Below, in pieces: positions 12,133 through 23,921 of a stretch of 64,000 nucleotides of DNA. Source of the stretch: Astragalus membranaceus. Taxonomy: Eukaryota; Streptophyta; Magnoliopsida; Fabales; Fabaceae. The translations under genes were made by a program, and so were the position numbers. The notes below the pieces were generated by a model that saw nothing but the letters and a program-made list of their open reading frames with translations, had not been told where the DNA came from and searched no databases. The DNA lies in assembly GCA_039519185.1 (NCBI GenBank), contig CM076854.1, positions 161,997,434-162,061,433 of the forward strand, given 5' to 3'. Positions within the stretch are counted from its first letter, which is position 1. The number at the start of each line of letters is the position of its first letter.

Positions 12133-13290
12133 GTATTTCTTTTTTAAGCAAATACTTCCAGGACTAGAGCCTTTGTTATTAAAGCCACTTTACTCATTTG
12201 ACTTAGAAGCACGTTGAGCTCACTTGCATTGTTGCATAATAGAATAGGATGAGTTGTGTACTTGCATTATTACTCTAAAATTTCTCATTGTGTTTGGAAT
12301 TGCAATGCTTCATTGTTACCCTTTTGTTTTAGGAATTCCATCAAAACTAGGATGAAGAGATTTGCATTGGAACAATACGGGCATCAACTTCATTCCCACA
12401 TGCAAGGATATTTGAATCTCTAACAATACCTCTTCCAACCAAGTATAGTTACTGATTTTGCTCTTCATCTATTAGTTCTCTTTGAAGTGATATTTTCTTT
12501 CTAATTTATGGTAATCTGCTCATAGCAGTTCTTAAATGGTGGTTGCCTTCGGCAAGTGATCCATGTGCCAATATCAAGTAATTATATTCTTAGAATGATG
12601 TGTAGACAACCTCAACCTCTTCAAGTTCAACATCCTGAATATAACTTTCTTAGAGCAAACTTAAAACCCAATTGTGATTAATTTGGATGATTGAGTCACA
12701 TCTTATTATCTTTAAGACTTTGATAAGACTTTGATGTGTTAATGTGTCTCTTGGGTACTATGTATAACATGTTTAAGACTTTGTACAACATGTTCAAAAC
12801 AGAAAAGTTATTTTGCATTTCTTAGTCATTTCTCTTTTTTAAACTATATATAATCTTTTCTTTGACATTATGATTTGGCAGGCTAATCGTTTTGTGAAGT
12901 GTTTTGGTTCCCAACTCAAACACAGCATAACCTATTTTGGGATGACAACTTAATCTTGCCCTCTGAATAAAACATTTAATTCACAGGAACCGTTTTGCTT
13001 ATGACTTTTTAATAGATTAAGTTGTTTTGCTTCCCAAATGCACATGTTATTTTTTTCGTATTTGTAACATACTTATGTTTGCAAGTTTGATGTCTGGAAC
13101 CATTACTCTACAAATATATGCTTATTTTGTTTTATGCTAATATTTGTTATATTTTTTTATACCCATTATTCATTTTCCATTAACTCAAAAAACCTATTCA
13201 AATCTTTATATTTTACAACTATCCAAACTTCAATGTCATTTCAAATTATTATTTTTCTTTGAGTATAATTATGCAACGTAGCGCGTTCAG

Positions 13291-13319
13291 CCCGTGCGGA
13301 TGCACGGGTATTCTACTAG
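13291..13319 (+). mobile_element. Helitron 3' terminus: hairpin and CTAG
   Basis: An 8-bp stem (CCCGTGCG, with one G-G/T-type imperfection, to TGCACGGG) is followed by a short spacer and CTAG at 13316-13319, then host T. This is the classical Helitron termination signal. Confidence 0.85.
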
Positions 13320-13700
13320 TTGTATTCATAAAATAACAACCTGAGTTGAGGTTGAGTTAATGAAACACTTCTAATATAATAATGGTTCCTCCTAAGAATT
13401 TTTTAAGTTGCAAAAAATAAAATCTATCCTCTAAAAATTCTAATAAAAGCTTGCCTTTGCAAAAAAAAATCTATCCTCTGAACATCGTAAGTAAAATATC
13501 TCCTATGATAACATTCAACGTGCTTTCATTGTTTAAACATGGTAAATTAAACAAATATACACAATTAGATGTAACTATTCAATGCTTGGCACTTCACTTG
13601 CTAATCCTAATCCTCCTTACATTATGACATAATTATGAGCCGTCATTCAATATCACTCTTGTAGTGGAGACGAAGCGCATCTCCAAGTCAGACTCTGCTT

Positions 13701-16700
13701 TTAAGCTCCAGGTTGAAGTTTCATCATTCGCAGAGAAAGATACGCCAATAAACGATAACCAAAAACCATTGCTATCAGAGCAGCAACCTCTTTGGAACCA
13801 CTATCTATTCTCATCCCATTTATGCTAGGCGCAATGTGTTCATATTGCACCTTCAGCAAAAGTTTGTACGTGTGGTAGTTGAATGATAGGTAGCGAATCC
13901 ATGATATAAATATGGGAACTTTCTGTCAAATTAAATAACACGTGTCAGTTACATACTATCATTAGTGCAATATCATAATCAATGCACTGTTTGTGTCGTT
14001 GTCGTATCTAGTGTCCCGGTATGTGTCGTGTGTCAGTGTCGTGTCTAGTTCAGCCCAAAATTCATTGAAAAAAGCACACTATGTAGCACCAAAATTTTAG
14101 ATTGAAAACGTATCTGGTGTCTATCTTGTTACGTGGCTACATTCAATCAGTTCTATTTTCTTAAATTATTATCGGTTATCAATGTCTATGTGTTTGTGTA
14201 TGTGTCGTGTCAAGTGTCGGTGTGTGTCAGCACTTCATAGGTTTTGCATTCCAAGAAAAAGTGGTTAATTAAATTTACCTTCACAAAGAAACCTCCTGCT
14301 AACATGAAAGTCATGACAGTAACTGAAGCAAGAGTTGTTGCCTTTTTCAAGTCCATTAGTGTAGCCCCAATAGCAAGTCCAAGTCCCTGCTTAACAAATC
14401 ACAATTAGGCATTAGCTGTAATTAGATCTGACGGCCATTAGGGTTTTATGTTATTTTATTAGTGGTAGGATTGTGGGTTGCAATGCATACCTGAGCTGCC
14501 ACAATGCAGAGAAAAACTGTAAGAATGCTAAGGAAAAAGGGAGCCACACTAAGTCTCAAACCAGCCATGAAATAAACAACAAGGAGGAAAAGCACTGGCA
14601 ATACTAAGTCTAGTGGAAGGTCACTTGTAGTTCTAGCCAAAAAGTATGCACTTAATCTGTACATATCTGAAGCTCTTTCCTTATTCAACATTGCTCTCTC
14701 TTGAGGAAATGTGAATATTGCAGTGAAAACAGGAAAGAATCCCCAAAACACTGCAATAAAGAAAAGCAATCCTGCCTGGTCTTGAAGATCTTTTGGGTTG
14801 TTGGCATCTGATTGCCACCAGAGTAATCCCAAAATGACAGCAGTGGATAGAACTTGTGTGATTCTCAACCAGCTAAAGTAGTCATGCCTCCTTTCTTTGA
14901 AACCTCTAGAAAATAATATTGAATATTGCTCATACCAACTTGCTCCCCACTGTCTTTTACGAGAACAAGCCTTAGACTTAAGTTCTTCATCAAGTGGTAT
15001 AGGAATCATTAGCTTCTTCTTTTCTGTTTCAGCAACTTTAGTTTCATATGCTTCCACCAGATACTGATAAATAAAATATAGATCAGTTATTCAATAAACC
15101 TGTAAATTTTTCTTATAAATAGACGAGAGGGAGTATATATAATATATTTATATACCTCTTGTACAGCTGAAGATGATAGTTTGGCATTGGATGTTTGGGC
15201 TTGTGCATTTCCCATATGAACTTTATCAGCTAACTCAGATGGTACAGAAATGTCATTTAAGTTTCCATTTGCAAGGTCTAATAAAAATTCTGCTGGGTTC
15301 ATGGCAATGAGAGGACTACACCCTATAAACCCAAAGTAATCCATTGCTTCAGATGCTTTTCCAAAGTAAAGCAAACTCCCTTTTCCCAAAAGGATTAGCT
15401 TATCAAATTTATGAAAGAGTCTACTTGATGGTTGATGAATTGTTGTCACTACGGTTTTACCAGCCTGGCATAATAAGACTAAAATGTGAGTCATAAAGTT
15501 TTGAATGAAGATATAAAGATATTTATAGAACAAATACCTCTGCTATGTCATGTAGCATCTGGACTATCCTTAAGGCTGTTGTAGAATCCAAACCAGAAGT
15601 TGGTTCATCAAGAAATAGAAGAGAAGGATTGATTATGATCTCGTTTCCTATACAAACTCTCTTTCTCTCTCCACCAGATACTCCTCGAACAAAGGAACCT
15701 CCTATCAAAGTGTCTTGGCACCTGTTTTCATATAATTTCAGTTAAAGTATATATAAAATGAAATTTGTATTTTACTATGTTGTTTCCATGATTATAACGT
15801 TTTATGGTTATAATAATTGAGACTGTAGTGGAAGTACTTAATTACCTCTCCAAGCCAAGCTCATCGATAACATCTAGAGCTCGTTCTTCCTTTTGTTCTC
15901 TGGTTAATGTATTTGGCAACCTTAGACGTGCTGCGTATGTCAATGTTTCCTTCACAGTTAGGTGAGGAAACAGAACATCATCTTGTGTCACAAATCCAAT
16001 CCTGCCAAATGCAGACTTTAAGTTAATTACTTTCTGTTGTGGATTGACTTGGTACAGTGGTAAATAATGTTTATAATTTATAAGCTATGAAATGAAACAC
16101 CAATATCGACACGGACACAGGAGGACACACACGACAAATAGAAGTCATTGAAGTGTCTGTGTGGGTGTCCCGTGTCCGAGGCGAGGCGTCTTCAACCTGG
16201 ATTATTACCTGCTCTTTAGGAACTTGGAATAAGGTTGATCATTGTAAGTGATAGAGCCACCATCTGTGGGATGATTTACCCTGGCTCCAAGTAAACTTAA
16301 CAAAGATGTCTTTCCACTTCCTGAAGGACCCATCAATGCCAAAACCTCTCCTGGATTTACACAACCAGTGATCCCTTTTAAGATATCCTTCTCCTCACTT
16401 GTCCTCATGCCTTTAATCACCACCTTGTATTTCACATCCTTGAACTGTAGATTCCACAATAAGAATTTAACTCATTTAGTGGGATGAAAATCCGTCACTT
16501 TTTTAAAAAAAGTAAGCTCAATGCACTGGAATGTTTTTTTCCTTGAAAATTGTGTCTAACTATATATATATTTATAATGTATCTTATCTTCTATACTGGA
16601 CTGCTAGTGCTAGTTATTTATCTGGTTAACTGGAAATTAAAGAAGGGGTAGTCTTGTACATTGACGTTACATTACATGAAATGAAGCCTTGTACAAGACT

Positions 16701-17759
16701 GACCATGTTATATAATTGTTGCCTTGACCGATAAATGAAAGTTCATCACCGTTCCCTGCCCAAATACATACATTACATACCACTAAATCAAACTCATGCT
16801 ATATATATAGGTAGGTGCAGGCAGGGAGTGAAGTTTTGGACATACTTTTTTAACATGTGAAATGTAGTACCTTTAGATATATTGGCAGAGTAGGCTCTGT
16901 TTGAAATTTTGGCTTATGATTTCCAGCTTCAATATCCTCAGCTGCAACATACATACATTCTATAATTAATAACCTTTTTCAGAAGCCTTTACTAGGCAAT
17001 TACTACGTAAATAGTGCAATTATGTACAAATTAATTAAAAATGCACGTTCATGTGTTATATGCTCCTCAAACAAAATAGCAGGACAACTCTATTTCCAAA
17101 AGTGATGATGACTTAGAGGATAAGTGTATAGGTTACTCACTTAACACTTTATTCACTTTAGAGTATTAATCCCAAGTAGCTAGCTCAGTTGGCGAGCTAA
17201 GGGATACCGAAGGAGTGCACCAAATGACTGCAAGAAAGAGGTCACTGGTTCAACTCCCCACTAACATTGCTTATCAAAAAAAAAATTAGAGTATCAAAAT
17301 CCATTTTTTCGTGCAAGAATAACCTATTGACAATTAATTTGTTTAGATCCCTAAGTTTCTATTTTATACACAAATGCTAGTTGTCACTAATCAGTTAGAG
17401 GTGAGAAAAATGTTAGTTTCCATATTTGAATTATGTGTCCTTGTTACTCTTTCAATGTCCCTTGGTCTTTCTTTAAATGTTTAGTTCCCTAAGTTAAATA
17501 ACTAGGTTTATATAGGAGCCTTTTGAATTGAGTTTTAAAAACTACTTTTTGTTTTTTTTTATTTTAAATAAAAAATTTCAAAATCTAAAATTTATTTTTA
17601 AAAAGGGATTTCAAACAGGCTTTAGGTTTCTATCGTGAAGTACAAAACAAAGTTATTTTTACAAAAAAAAAAGATCATTAATAAAAATTTATATCGATAA
17701 TAAAAAAATATAGATATTAAATTATTTGTTACTTTTGGTGTGGTAAAAAATATTTAATA

Positions 17760-17814
<55 letters not shown>

Positions 17815-20263
17815 ATTAATATCTAATATGTTATTCTATTTACTATCAAATTAATAAAAAACATAAGTATGAAATAGAGAATTTAAAGAGGTTTAAATTT
17901 GCTTCATTGACTACTTAATTAAAAAATGAAATATATTTCAAATTTTTTTAAAATATATTGATTTTATTTTATTCAACATAATGCATAAATAACAATATTC
18001 CTAAAGAATCTTTTTTTAATTTGCACAATTGTGACGTGAGGGGTATCAAAATTGTAATTAAGCCTTCTTTTATTTTGGGAAATAAGTTTTTTTATTTTGT
18101 CAAAGATCGGTAAGACCTAGCATAACTGGTTGTTAGGTTAGAATATTTTTAATGGTTACTCGAATTTGAACTCATTATCTTTAGTTATGTTTATAAGTTT
18201 ACATGCGGTACTTGTCACTTCCGGAAAAAAAATCGAAAATCGAGGTTTTCCCAAGTAAATGAAACAGTACCCGTGAATTGCACGTCAGGACCGGTAAGGG
18301 GAACCATTGAAACATGCATGAAGTGATGATTGCCATAATTAATTAGACCGACGATACTAAATATGTGTATGGCTTGTCACTTGGGGACCATAGGCAATTA
18401 GGCATAGATATCATACAAGTGGTTGATAAGGAAAAGCACACCAAGACAGTACCATTACTATTGTATGGGTCCTTTAGGTTGTAGGGAACCACTGTGAGTC
18501 ACTTGTTTTTTTGGACCGTTAATCACGGGTTTTTAGTTCAAGGTGGTTGGTTAAATTGGACCGAACTATGATATATACCTCCACGTAGTCCAAGATATGA
18601 TTTGCTGGAATATACAGAAAATTCAACTACTACAGTAGTTCTGTTGATTAAAAGGAGAAAATTAAGTCAATCTTTTATCAGAATGTGTTGAATCTCTTGT
18701 GAAATCTTTTATATATAAAAATATCATAATGAGTTAGGTTATTAGACCGAGACATACATGTTTTAGGTGTCGCAAAAACTTCACATCTTCCCTATTACAT
18801 TTATCAATGAACCGTCAAATTCGAGTTTCATGTGTCACAAAAACTCCATTGGGAGAGAAGAATCACACTTACCGACAAAGTCGGATACACGTGGTCAACC
18901 AGGTTCCTCGGCGTAGATTAGTAACCGATAAAGCCGATAGATAATATGCACTAATAACAAGTAACAAAAAAAAAGTAAAACCAATGTACGGTCAAACCAG
19001 ATTTTTTTAGAAATTTAAATTTTTATATTTTTAGCATTCAAAATTATATTTATGTTTTGTGATTATTTATATTTTTACTAGAGTGTGATTATGACCTATC
19101 ACAGACCAAATTGTGATAACGTCAAAATCATACTAGCTAGAGTATAACTATATTATACTAAAATTATTATAGAAAACTGTATTCTTATGTTAACTTAGAG
19201 TTTTGTTATTATTCTGTTTAAAAAAATTGTAAATATTATTAGCTCAAGACAGGTAGAAGCTAAACCTTTATCCCAAAAAGATAATCCTCAAGATAATGAC
19301 TAACCTTTATCCCAAAAAGTAGAAGCTAACCTTTTTTTTTGACAAAAAGTAGAAGCTAACCTCCTTAATAATCAAGAAAACGTATATTGTGGTTACCGTA
19401 TTGACACAGAAGGAAAGTTGTTGAGCATTTGTAACCTTTTTGTTCTCAAAAAGGACTAAAATCTCCAAACAAAAACATACCACACCAAACTCGTGAACAT
19501 CTAAAAAAAGTTATGTGAAAGTGAAAGCTTTTCACCTCTTAAATCTTAATATCAAATATTTACACTTAATTGTTTTTTTATATAGACATCATATTTGTCC
19601 TAGCTAACTAGGCACTGCTACCTAGGTTATAGGTTGGTTGTTGAGCTGAGGGACCATTATGTACTGTATATCTACAACTTGCAGAACAGGAGTCCCAATC
19701 CCCGACCCCTCAAAAAAAAAAAATTCTGTTAAAAAAGAATTAATCACTTATGGATATCATCTAGTACGTACTAATAATAATTTCAATATGAAGAAGTGAT
19801 TGATAAATAACTGATTACTGCATATAATTGTGGCATGAGATTGTTGATATGCATGAAAAGTTATGTGTGTGTGTGTGTGTGTGCAATGAAATAACTTACG
19901 GATATCATCGTCGCTGAATGGTTTGGTATCAGCAACATCATCAGGAGGAAGAGAGAATCCAGTGAAGGAGAATGAGAGGCCAAAACTAGCACTTGAAGCT
20001 CTACTAAGAGCCGCCCCACTATTAACCTCATCCAATTCAGCCTTCAACGTCTGTGGCTGTGCGCTCCTTGCCTTCCTGATGTGTGTGTTTCTACTCCCCG
20101 GCGACGCCCTCCTGCTTGACTTCCTAATCAGACTCCCACCACCCTCTCCCACCGACTCACTCGACCCACCTCCTGGTGGCGACTTCAGAGCTGCTACCAT
20201 CGATTCCACTAACTGATCCGATTTCGTTCTCTCTAATCCACTTCCATAGTTTCCATTCTCCAT
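13701..20263 (-). CDS. ABCG22: ABC transporter G family half transporter, ABCG22 orthologue
   Basis: Nine exons, read from the right: 20263-19900, 16941-16871, 16444-16209, 16001-15846, 15721-15538, 15464-15156, 15063-14491, 14386-14279, 13922-13701. All have GT/AG borders and sum to 2223 nt, giving 740 aa; the Arabidopsis protein is about 751. A Ser-rich N-terminus (GAALSRASSASFGLSFSFTG) precedes the nucleotide-binding domain: Walker A GPSGSGKT 184-191, signature VSGGE 290-294, Walker B LLFLDEP ending 316, switch His347. The C-terminal half (from about 480) carries the six-helix ABC2 domain (LGLLWWQS, FFIAVFWGFFPVF, TTSDLPLDL, MTFMLAGGFFVK). It should dimerise in the plasma membrane. Arabidopsis ABCG22 is linked to stomatal water loss. 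The ATG at 20263 begins MENGNYGSG; an in-frame upstream codon exists but this start fits homologues. Intron 1 is about 3 kb and holds a SINE. LLGAR after Walker A differs from the usual LLAGR order. Confidence 0.93.
13968..14240. repeat. GTGTC-rich dispersed element in ABCG22 intron 8
   Basis: A stretch rich in 'gtgtcgtgtc' words ends in AGCACTTCATAG, the same terminus (read as CTATGAAGTGC) as the complete element at 49324-53037. The left end is not clear, so this is probably a truncated copy. A related GTGTC-rich patch sits at 16085-16200 in intron 3. Confidence 0.5.
17170..17285 (+). mobile_element. tRNA-derived SINE with 12-bp target duplication
   Basis: The head carries an A-box-like TAGCTCAGTTGGCGAG and a B-box-like GGTTCAACTCC, and the tail is a run of A. 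It is flanked by TTAGAGTATTAA (17158-17169) and TTAGAGTATCAA (17286-17297), a target duplication with one mismatch. It is transcribed opposite to ABCG22. Confidence 0.85.
17765..17812. repeat. (AT)n microsatellite
   Basis: About 24 AT dinucleotides in ABCG22 intron 1. Confidence 0.95.
18820..18965 (+). mobile_element. SINE fragment (second family, 3' part)
   Basis: Shares with the SINE at 48958-49182 the segments 'aaaaactc', 'gagaatcacac', 'ccaggttcc' and 'gtagattagt', in the opposite orientation. The tRNA-like head is not evident, so it is a 5'-truncated or diverged copy. Confidence 0.55.
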
Positions 20264-20320
20264 CACCGCCACTACTATTATCACAAAACAAAACCAACAA
20301 ATATATATATTAGCAGAAAC

Positions 20321-20361
<41 letters not shown>

Positions 20362-20952
20362 TTATTATTGCAGCTTTAAGATATATAACTTGGATACTAT
20401 ATATTTTTATATTGAGGAGACATGGATAAAACGAATCGAGGTGAATAAAAAAAGAAAAGATTATGAAAATAATTTAGCGTAACTAACTGAAAGAGAATTA
20501 TTGGATTTATTTATCTTACTGTTTGTCTGAGAAAGGAAAGCAGAACCAGAAGAAAATATATTAGCAGGTTGAGAAGAAGTTCGCGGGATTATATATGGAA
20601 ATAGAATAGATCTGGAGTGGACAGCGTGTACCAATCAATGATATATATGTGGAGCACTAAGATCTCTTTATAATTAAAGGCTAGCTAAATACAATTACCA
20701 AACTACCCTTCTATCAGCTAAACTCGTATGATTGTGTTGTGTTGTGTTGTGTCTACTCATATAATTGAGTCTAATTGTGATAAGTACTGAACTTGCGACA
20801 TGAAGATGTTAGTATATAATGAAATAAATCATTGACCTTTCATCAAAACCCGGCCAAACCACATTTACCGTACACGTGTTAGGAAAGTATTGTGTTTTTC
20901 AGTTTCCATGCAAATTCTGAAAGTTAGGTTGGACACATTGTCTGATTGTCTG
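20264..20952 (-). promoter_or_regulatory. Upstream region of ABCG22
   Basis: The sequence ahead of the start codon holds an (AT)n microsatellite (about 20321-20360) and no ORF. The 5' untranslated region and promoter must lie here. I cannot place the transcription start or a TATA box with confidence because the region is rich in TATA-like words. Confidence 0.5.
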
Positions 20953-20969
20953 TCAACTGGTTGGAGTTT

Positions 20970-21107
20970 TTTTTATAGGCAATGTTTATTTAGTGGGTGG
21001 GGTAAATGTTAGTTTCCGTGATTTGAATTCAATACCTCATTCTTGCACTCATTTGGTGCATTCCTTCGGTATTCCTTAACTCGCCAACTGAACTACCTAC
21101 TTGGGAT
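20970..21107 (-). mobile_element. tRNA-derived SINE, same family as 17170, with 17-bp target duplication
   Basis: Read on the minus strand it starts CCAAGTAGGTAGTTCAGTTG and continues with GGCGAGTTAAGG, matching the other SINE head, and ends in A-rich sequence. TCAACTGGTTGGAGTTT occurs exactly on both sides (20953-20969 and 21108-21124). It lies about 0.7 kb upstream of ABCG22. Confidence 0.88.
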
Positions 21108-21124
21108 TCAACTGGTTGGAGTTT

Positions 21125-21953
21125 AATTTAACGTAGTTAATTTCAAATCATAGTCATGTCAAGTAGCGAGCAAAGCTTTTGGTATTAATCGTTGATGTGT
21201 ATGTTAATCAATTAGAGCAGTGCTAATAAGGAGAAACGCGCGCCATGCAGGTACTGAAGTTGAGAGTTGGGTTAGAGGGGCCTGCAATGTGAGAAATCTT
21301 GTGGTCTAGTTTCATTCCAAGATTACCGCCACAACAGGGAAGCTGAGGTTATTGACCCAACAAAACAGAGGAAGCTTAGCTGAGGTTTTGGAATTTTGTA
21401 TACGAAAAAGAGATGTACCTTTTCTTCTAAGTTTGAGTATATCCATCATGTTGTACGTTAATATATTTGTTTGATAGTTTGATTAATTTCATTATTCCAA
21501 ATTGTACAGCTATTTGTGGACGAAATCATTAATGAAGGAAAAAAGCTGTCAAGTGTCCTCCTCCTTGTCCTTCCACATTTTTTTCTCTCAATGTCTTCAT
21601 CGTCTTTCCATCCTTTTTTTCTCAATGTACAAGTTAAACTCACTAGTCATTGTAATGGATTTCGCGAAATTTATTTGAAATTAGCTTATTTGAAATTAGG
21701 TTAGATATATACATAGTTTTGGTCTTGTACTTACTAAGTACCCATTGTGTCTTAGAACAGTACGGGGGCACTGCCAAAACTTTTTTTATTAAGTTAAATC
21801 CATTCATTCAAAAGGAGTACGGGGGTACTCCAAAACCAACAAAATACAAATTATTTTCAAAAATGATGAATGGACGCTCATACGTCTCTTTAACACCATG
21901 AGAGTAAGAAATACAACTCAATGGACAATTACACAATTAAAGAATTTTTACCA
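21125..21953. other. Spacer, nothing recognised
   Basis: Short ORFs only. Two similar words, 'agtacgggggcac' and 'agtacgggggtac', occur at about 21758 and 21817. Origin unknown. Confidence 0.4.
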
Positions 21954-21962
21954 CACTTCAAT

Positions 21963-23274
21963 GGGTTTTTTTTTTACCCCATCATCTCCCTATCTACCCC
22001 CACATAAAAGTGAAATCCGAAAATACCCCTGCCCAATTTTCAATTCGCTCGGATTTACCTCCATTTGAGGTAAATCCGCTTTGTTATTTTTAAAGTCGGA
22101 TTTACCTCATATGGGGGTGCCCAATAGGTAAATCCGATTTCAAAAATAACAAAGCGGATTTACCTTAGCTGGAGGTAAATCCGCTTTGTTATTTTGGAAA
22201 TCGGATTTACCTATTGGGTACATAAATCCGATTTCCCTAAAAAAAGAGAAAATCGGATTTATCCCACCTAAGGTAAATCTGATTTCCCTAAAAAAAAGAA
22301 AATCGGATTTATCCCACCTAAGGTAAATCCGATTTTGTTATTAAAAAAAATTGTTTTTTATTTAATTTTTTAAAAAAGTTATAAAATGCTACTAAAAATC
22401 CGTTAAACAGCCAAAACTAATCCAAAAATTATAAAAACACCACTAAAAATCTAATAAAACCAAAATAAAGTTATGCAAATTTTTTCAGATTTTTTGGAGA
22501 TTATGAAAAATTAAAAAAATTAATAAAAAATAGTAAACGATGGAATTTTTCGGATTTAAAGAATGTGGTTTCATTACAATTTGAGTAGGTTGCCCGAAAA
22601 CTGATTTTTTAGCCTAAATTATTCTCCTGACGTACAATAACGAACTACACACTAAACAGAACCAAAAGACGGTCGAAAGAAGTCACTTCTCGGTCTTATG
22701 AACCTCGACAAGATTCGCGATGATCTGGGTCGATGCTGCAATTGGATCCTCCCGCCATTGATCATAAGTTTGCTCCACGTGTTAACGAACTACACACTAA
22801 ACAGAACCAAAAGACGGTCGAAATTTGTTTCTAAAATTTTGACTGATTTATTTATTTATTAATTAGGTTAACAAAGCGGATTTACCCCCACATAAGGTAA
22901 ATCCGCTTTGGTTATTTTTAAAATCGGATTTACCTTATATGATGGGGTAGATCCGCTTTTAAAAATAACAAATCGGATTTACCCCCACTTAAGGTAAATC
23001 CGATTTGTTATTTTTAAAAGCGGATCTACCCCATTATATAAGGTAAATCCGATTTTAATTTTTTAAAATTTTTAGTGGAAATTGGATTTACCTAAATCCG
23101 ATTTAAATTTTTTAAAATTTTTAGTGGAAATCGGATTTACCTAAATCCGATTTCCAAAAAAAAATTGAAATCAGGATACGTTCGGGATTTTTAAATTTTG
23201 TTAAGGGCAATTGCGTCTTTTCGGAGGGTTGATGGGGGTAGCTAGGGAGATGATGGGGGTAAAAAAAAAAACCC
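21963..23274. mobile_element. Long-TIR element with AAATCGGATTTACC inverted repeats, copy 1
   Basis: Begins GGGTTTTTTTTTTACCCC and ends GGGGTAAAAAAAAAAACCC. Flanked by a perfect 9-bp duplication CACTTCAAT (21954-21962 and 23275-23283), the length typical of Mutator-like elements. Both arms consist of alternating direct and inverted 'aaatccgattt/aaatccgcttt ... ggtaaatcc' units that can fold extensively. The centre (about 22620-22830) carries a coding-like insert flanked by a 38-bp direct repeat. A second, inverted copy lies at 51679-52909. No transposase. Confidence 0.85.
22679..22785 (-). pseudogene. Coding-like fragment inside the long-TIR element
   Basis: On the minus strand an open frame reads EQTYDQWREDPIAASTQI, continues ANLVEVHKTEK and then stops with TGA. 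Composition and codon pattern look like the C-terminus of a protein. I do not recognise the family. It is bounded by two copies of a 38-bp sequence (22641-22678 and 22786-22823) and is missing from the second element copy. Confidence 0.4.
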
Positions 23275-23421
23275 CACTTCAATTTGTCTGGATGTGATCA
23301 GGGCCGGCCCAAGGCACAAGCCACCAAAACAAGGGCTTGAGACCTAAAAAAAGAGAAGAAAAGAGGGCCTCAAAGTCAAACAATATAAAATAGGCCCGGA
23401 TGTTTGCCGAAGATGTTGTAA

Positions 23422-23921
23422 TGGTTGGCTATTTGTTTCCAACTTGCTGTGCCTGGGTTCAAGTTCAGCTACTGAAAAGGGTATTTATTTGCATTTTTAC
23501 ATTTTTACATTTCACAGTAAAAAAAAATTTCATAGTGAAAAAGTAGTTAAACAAGGACATTAATCCACTTTTGTCAAAAAAAAAGGGACATTAATCCACT
23601 GGACCGCATATAACTTCCAAAAAAAAACTGCATCACATATAAAAATATGGTTTAATTAATATACACATTTTTTTGACCAAATTTAATTTTTTTTATCAAA
23701 CAGGCTTCATGCCTTGAATTTTGAACCGTACCTTAGCGGTCCCGGGTGGACCGAGTTGAGTGGTAGGTCGTCTTGACTCCTCTAGAGTCGAAGCGGAGCC
23801 CGAAGTCGGGTTGTACCTGCAAAGACACTCCGACGCCCAATTAAGGGAGTAGAAGTCAAAGCAGGAAGTGATGTGATGGGTTCAAAAGTATACCTGTCAG
23901 AGGGGTTGACCCGTATTTATA
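23422..23921. repeat. Direct repeat A (about 0.5 kb)
   Basis: Begins TGGTTGGCTATTTG and runs to GACCCGTATTTATA. It recurs at 25899-26389 with only small changes. It includes a 'cctgggttcaagttc' word resembling a tRNA B box and a 'gcaaagacactccgacgcc' segment familiar from plant repeats. Neither end has TG...CA borders, so I do not call it an LTR. Confidence 0.75.

Larger units (their letters stand above)
6864..13319 (+). mobile_element. Non-autonomous Helitron with captured host-gene fragments
   Basis: The left end reads A|TCTCCACTATATTGATAC. The right end has a GC hairpin (CCCGTGCGGATGCACGGG at 13291-13308) followed 7 bases later by CTAG|T at 13316-13320. This is the Helitron pattern: 5' TC, 3' hairpin plus CTRR, insertion between host A and T, no target duplication. 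Inside are a prolyl 4-hydroxylase exon and five pyridoxal reductase exons in the same orientation as the element, plus internal tandem duplications. No Rep/helicase ORF is present, so it would need a partner for movement. The 3' end is strong. The 5' end is chosen by resemblance and could be off. Confidence 0.7.
16942..19899 (-). other. Large intron 1 of ABCG22
   Basis: About 2.96 kb, AT-rich, without coding exons. It contains a SINE (17170-17285), an (AT)n microsatellite (17765-17812), a fragment of a second SINE family (18820-18965) and a GT microsatellite close to exon 1 (19864-19884). Confidence 0.8.

Noticed and set aside
17170..17250. A tRNA gene
   Set aside because: The A and B boxes fit a SINE head; there is no cloverleaf or acceptor stem and the copy has a poly-A tail and target duplication.
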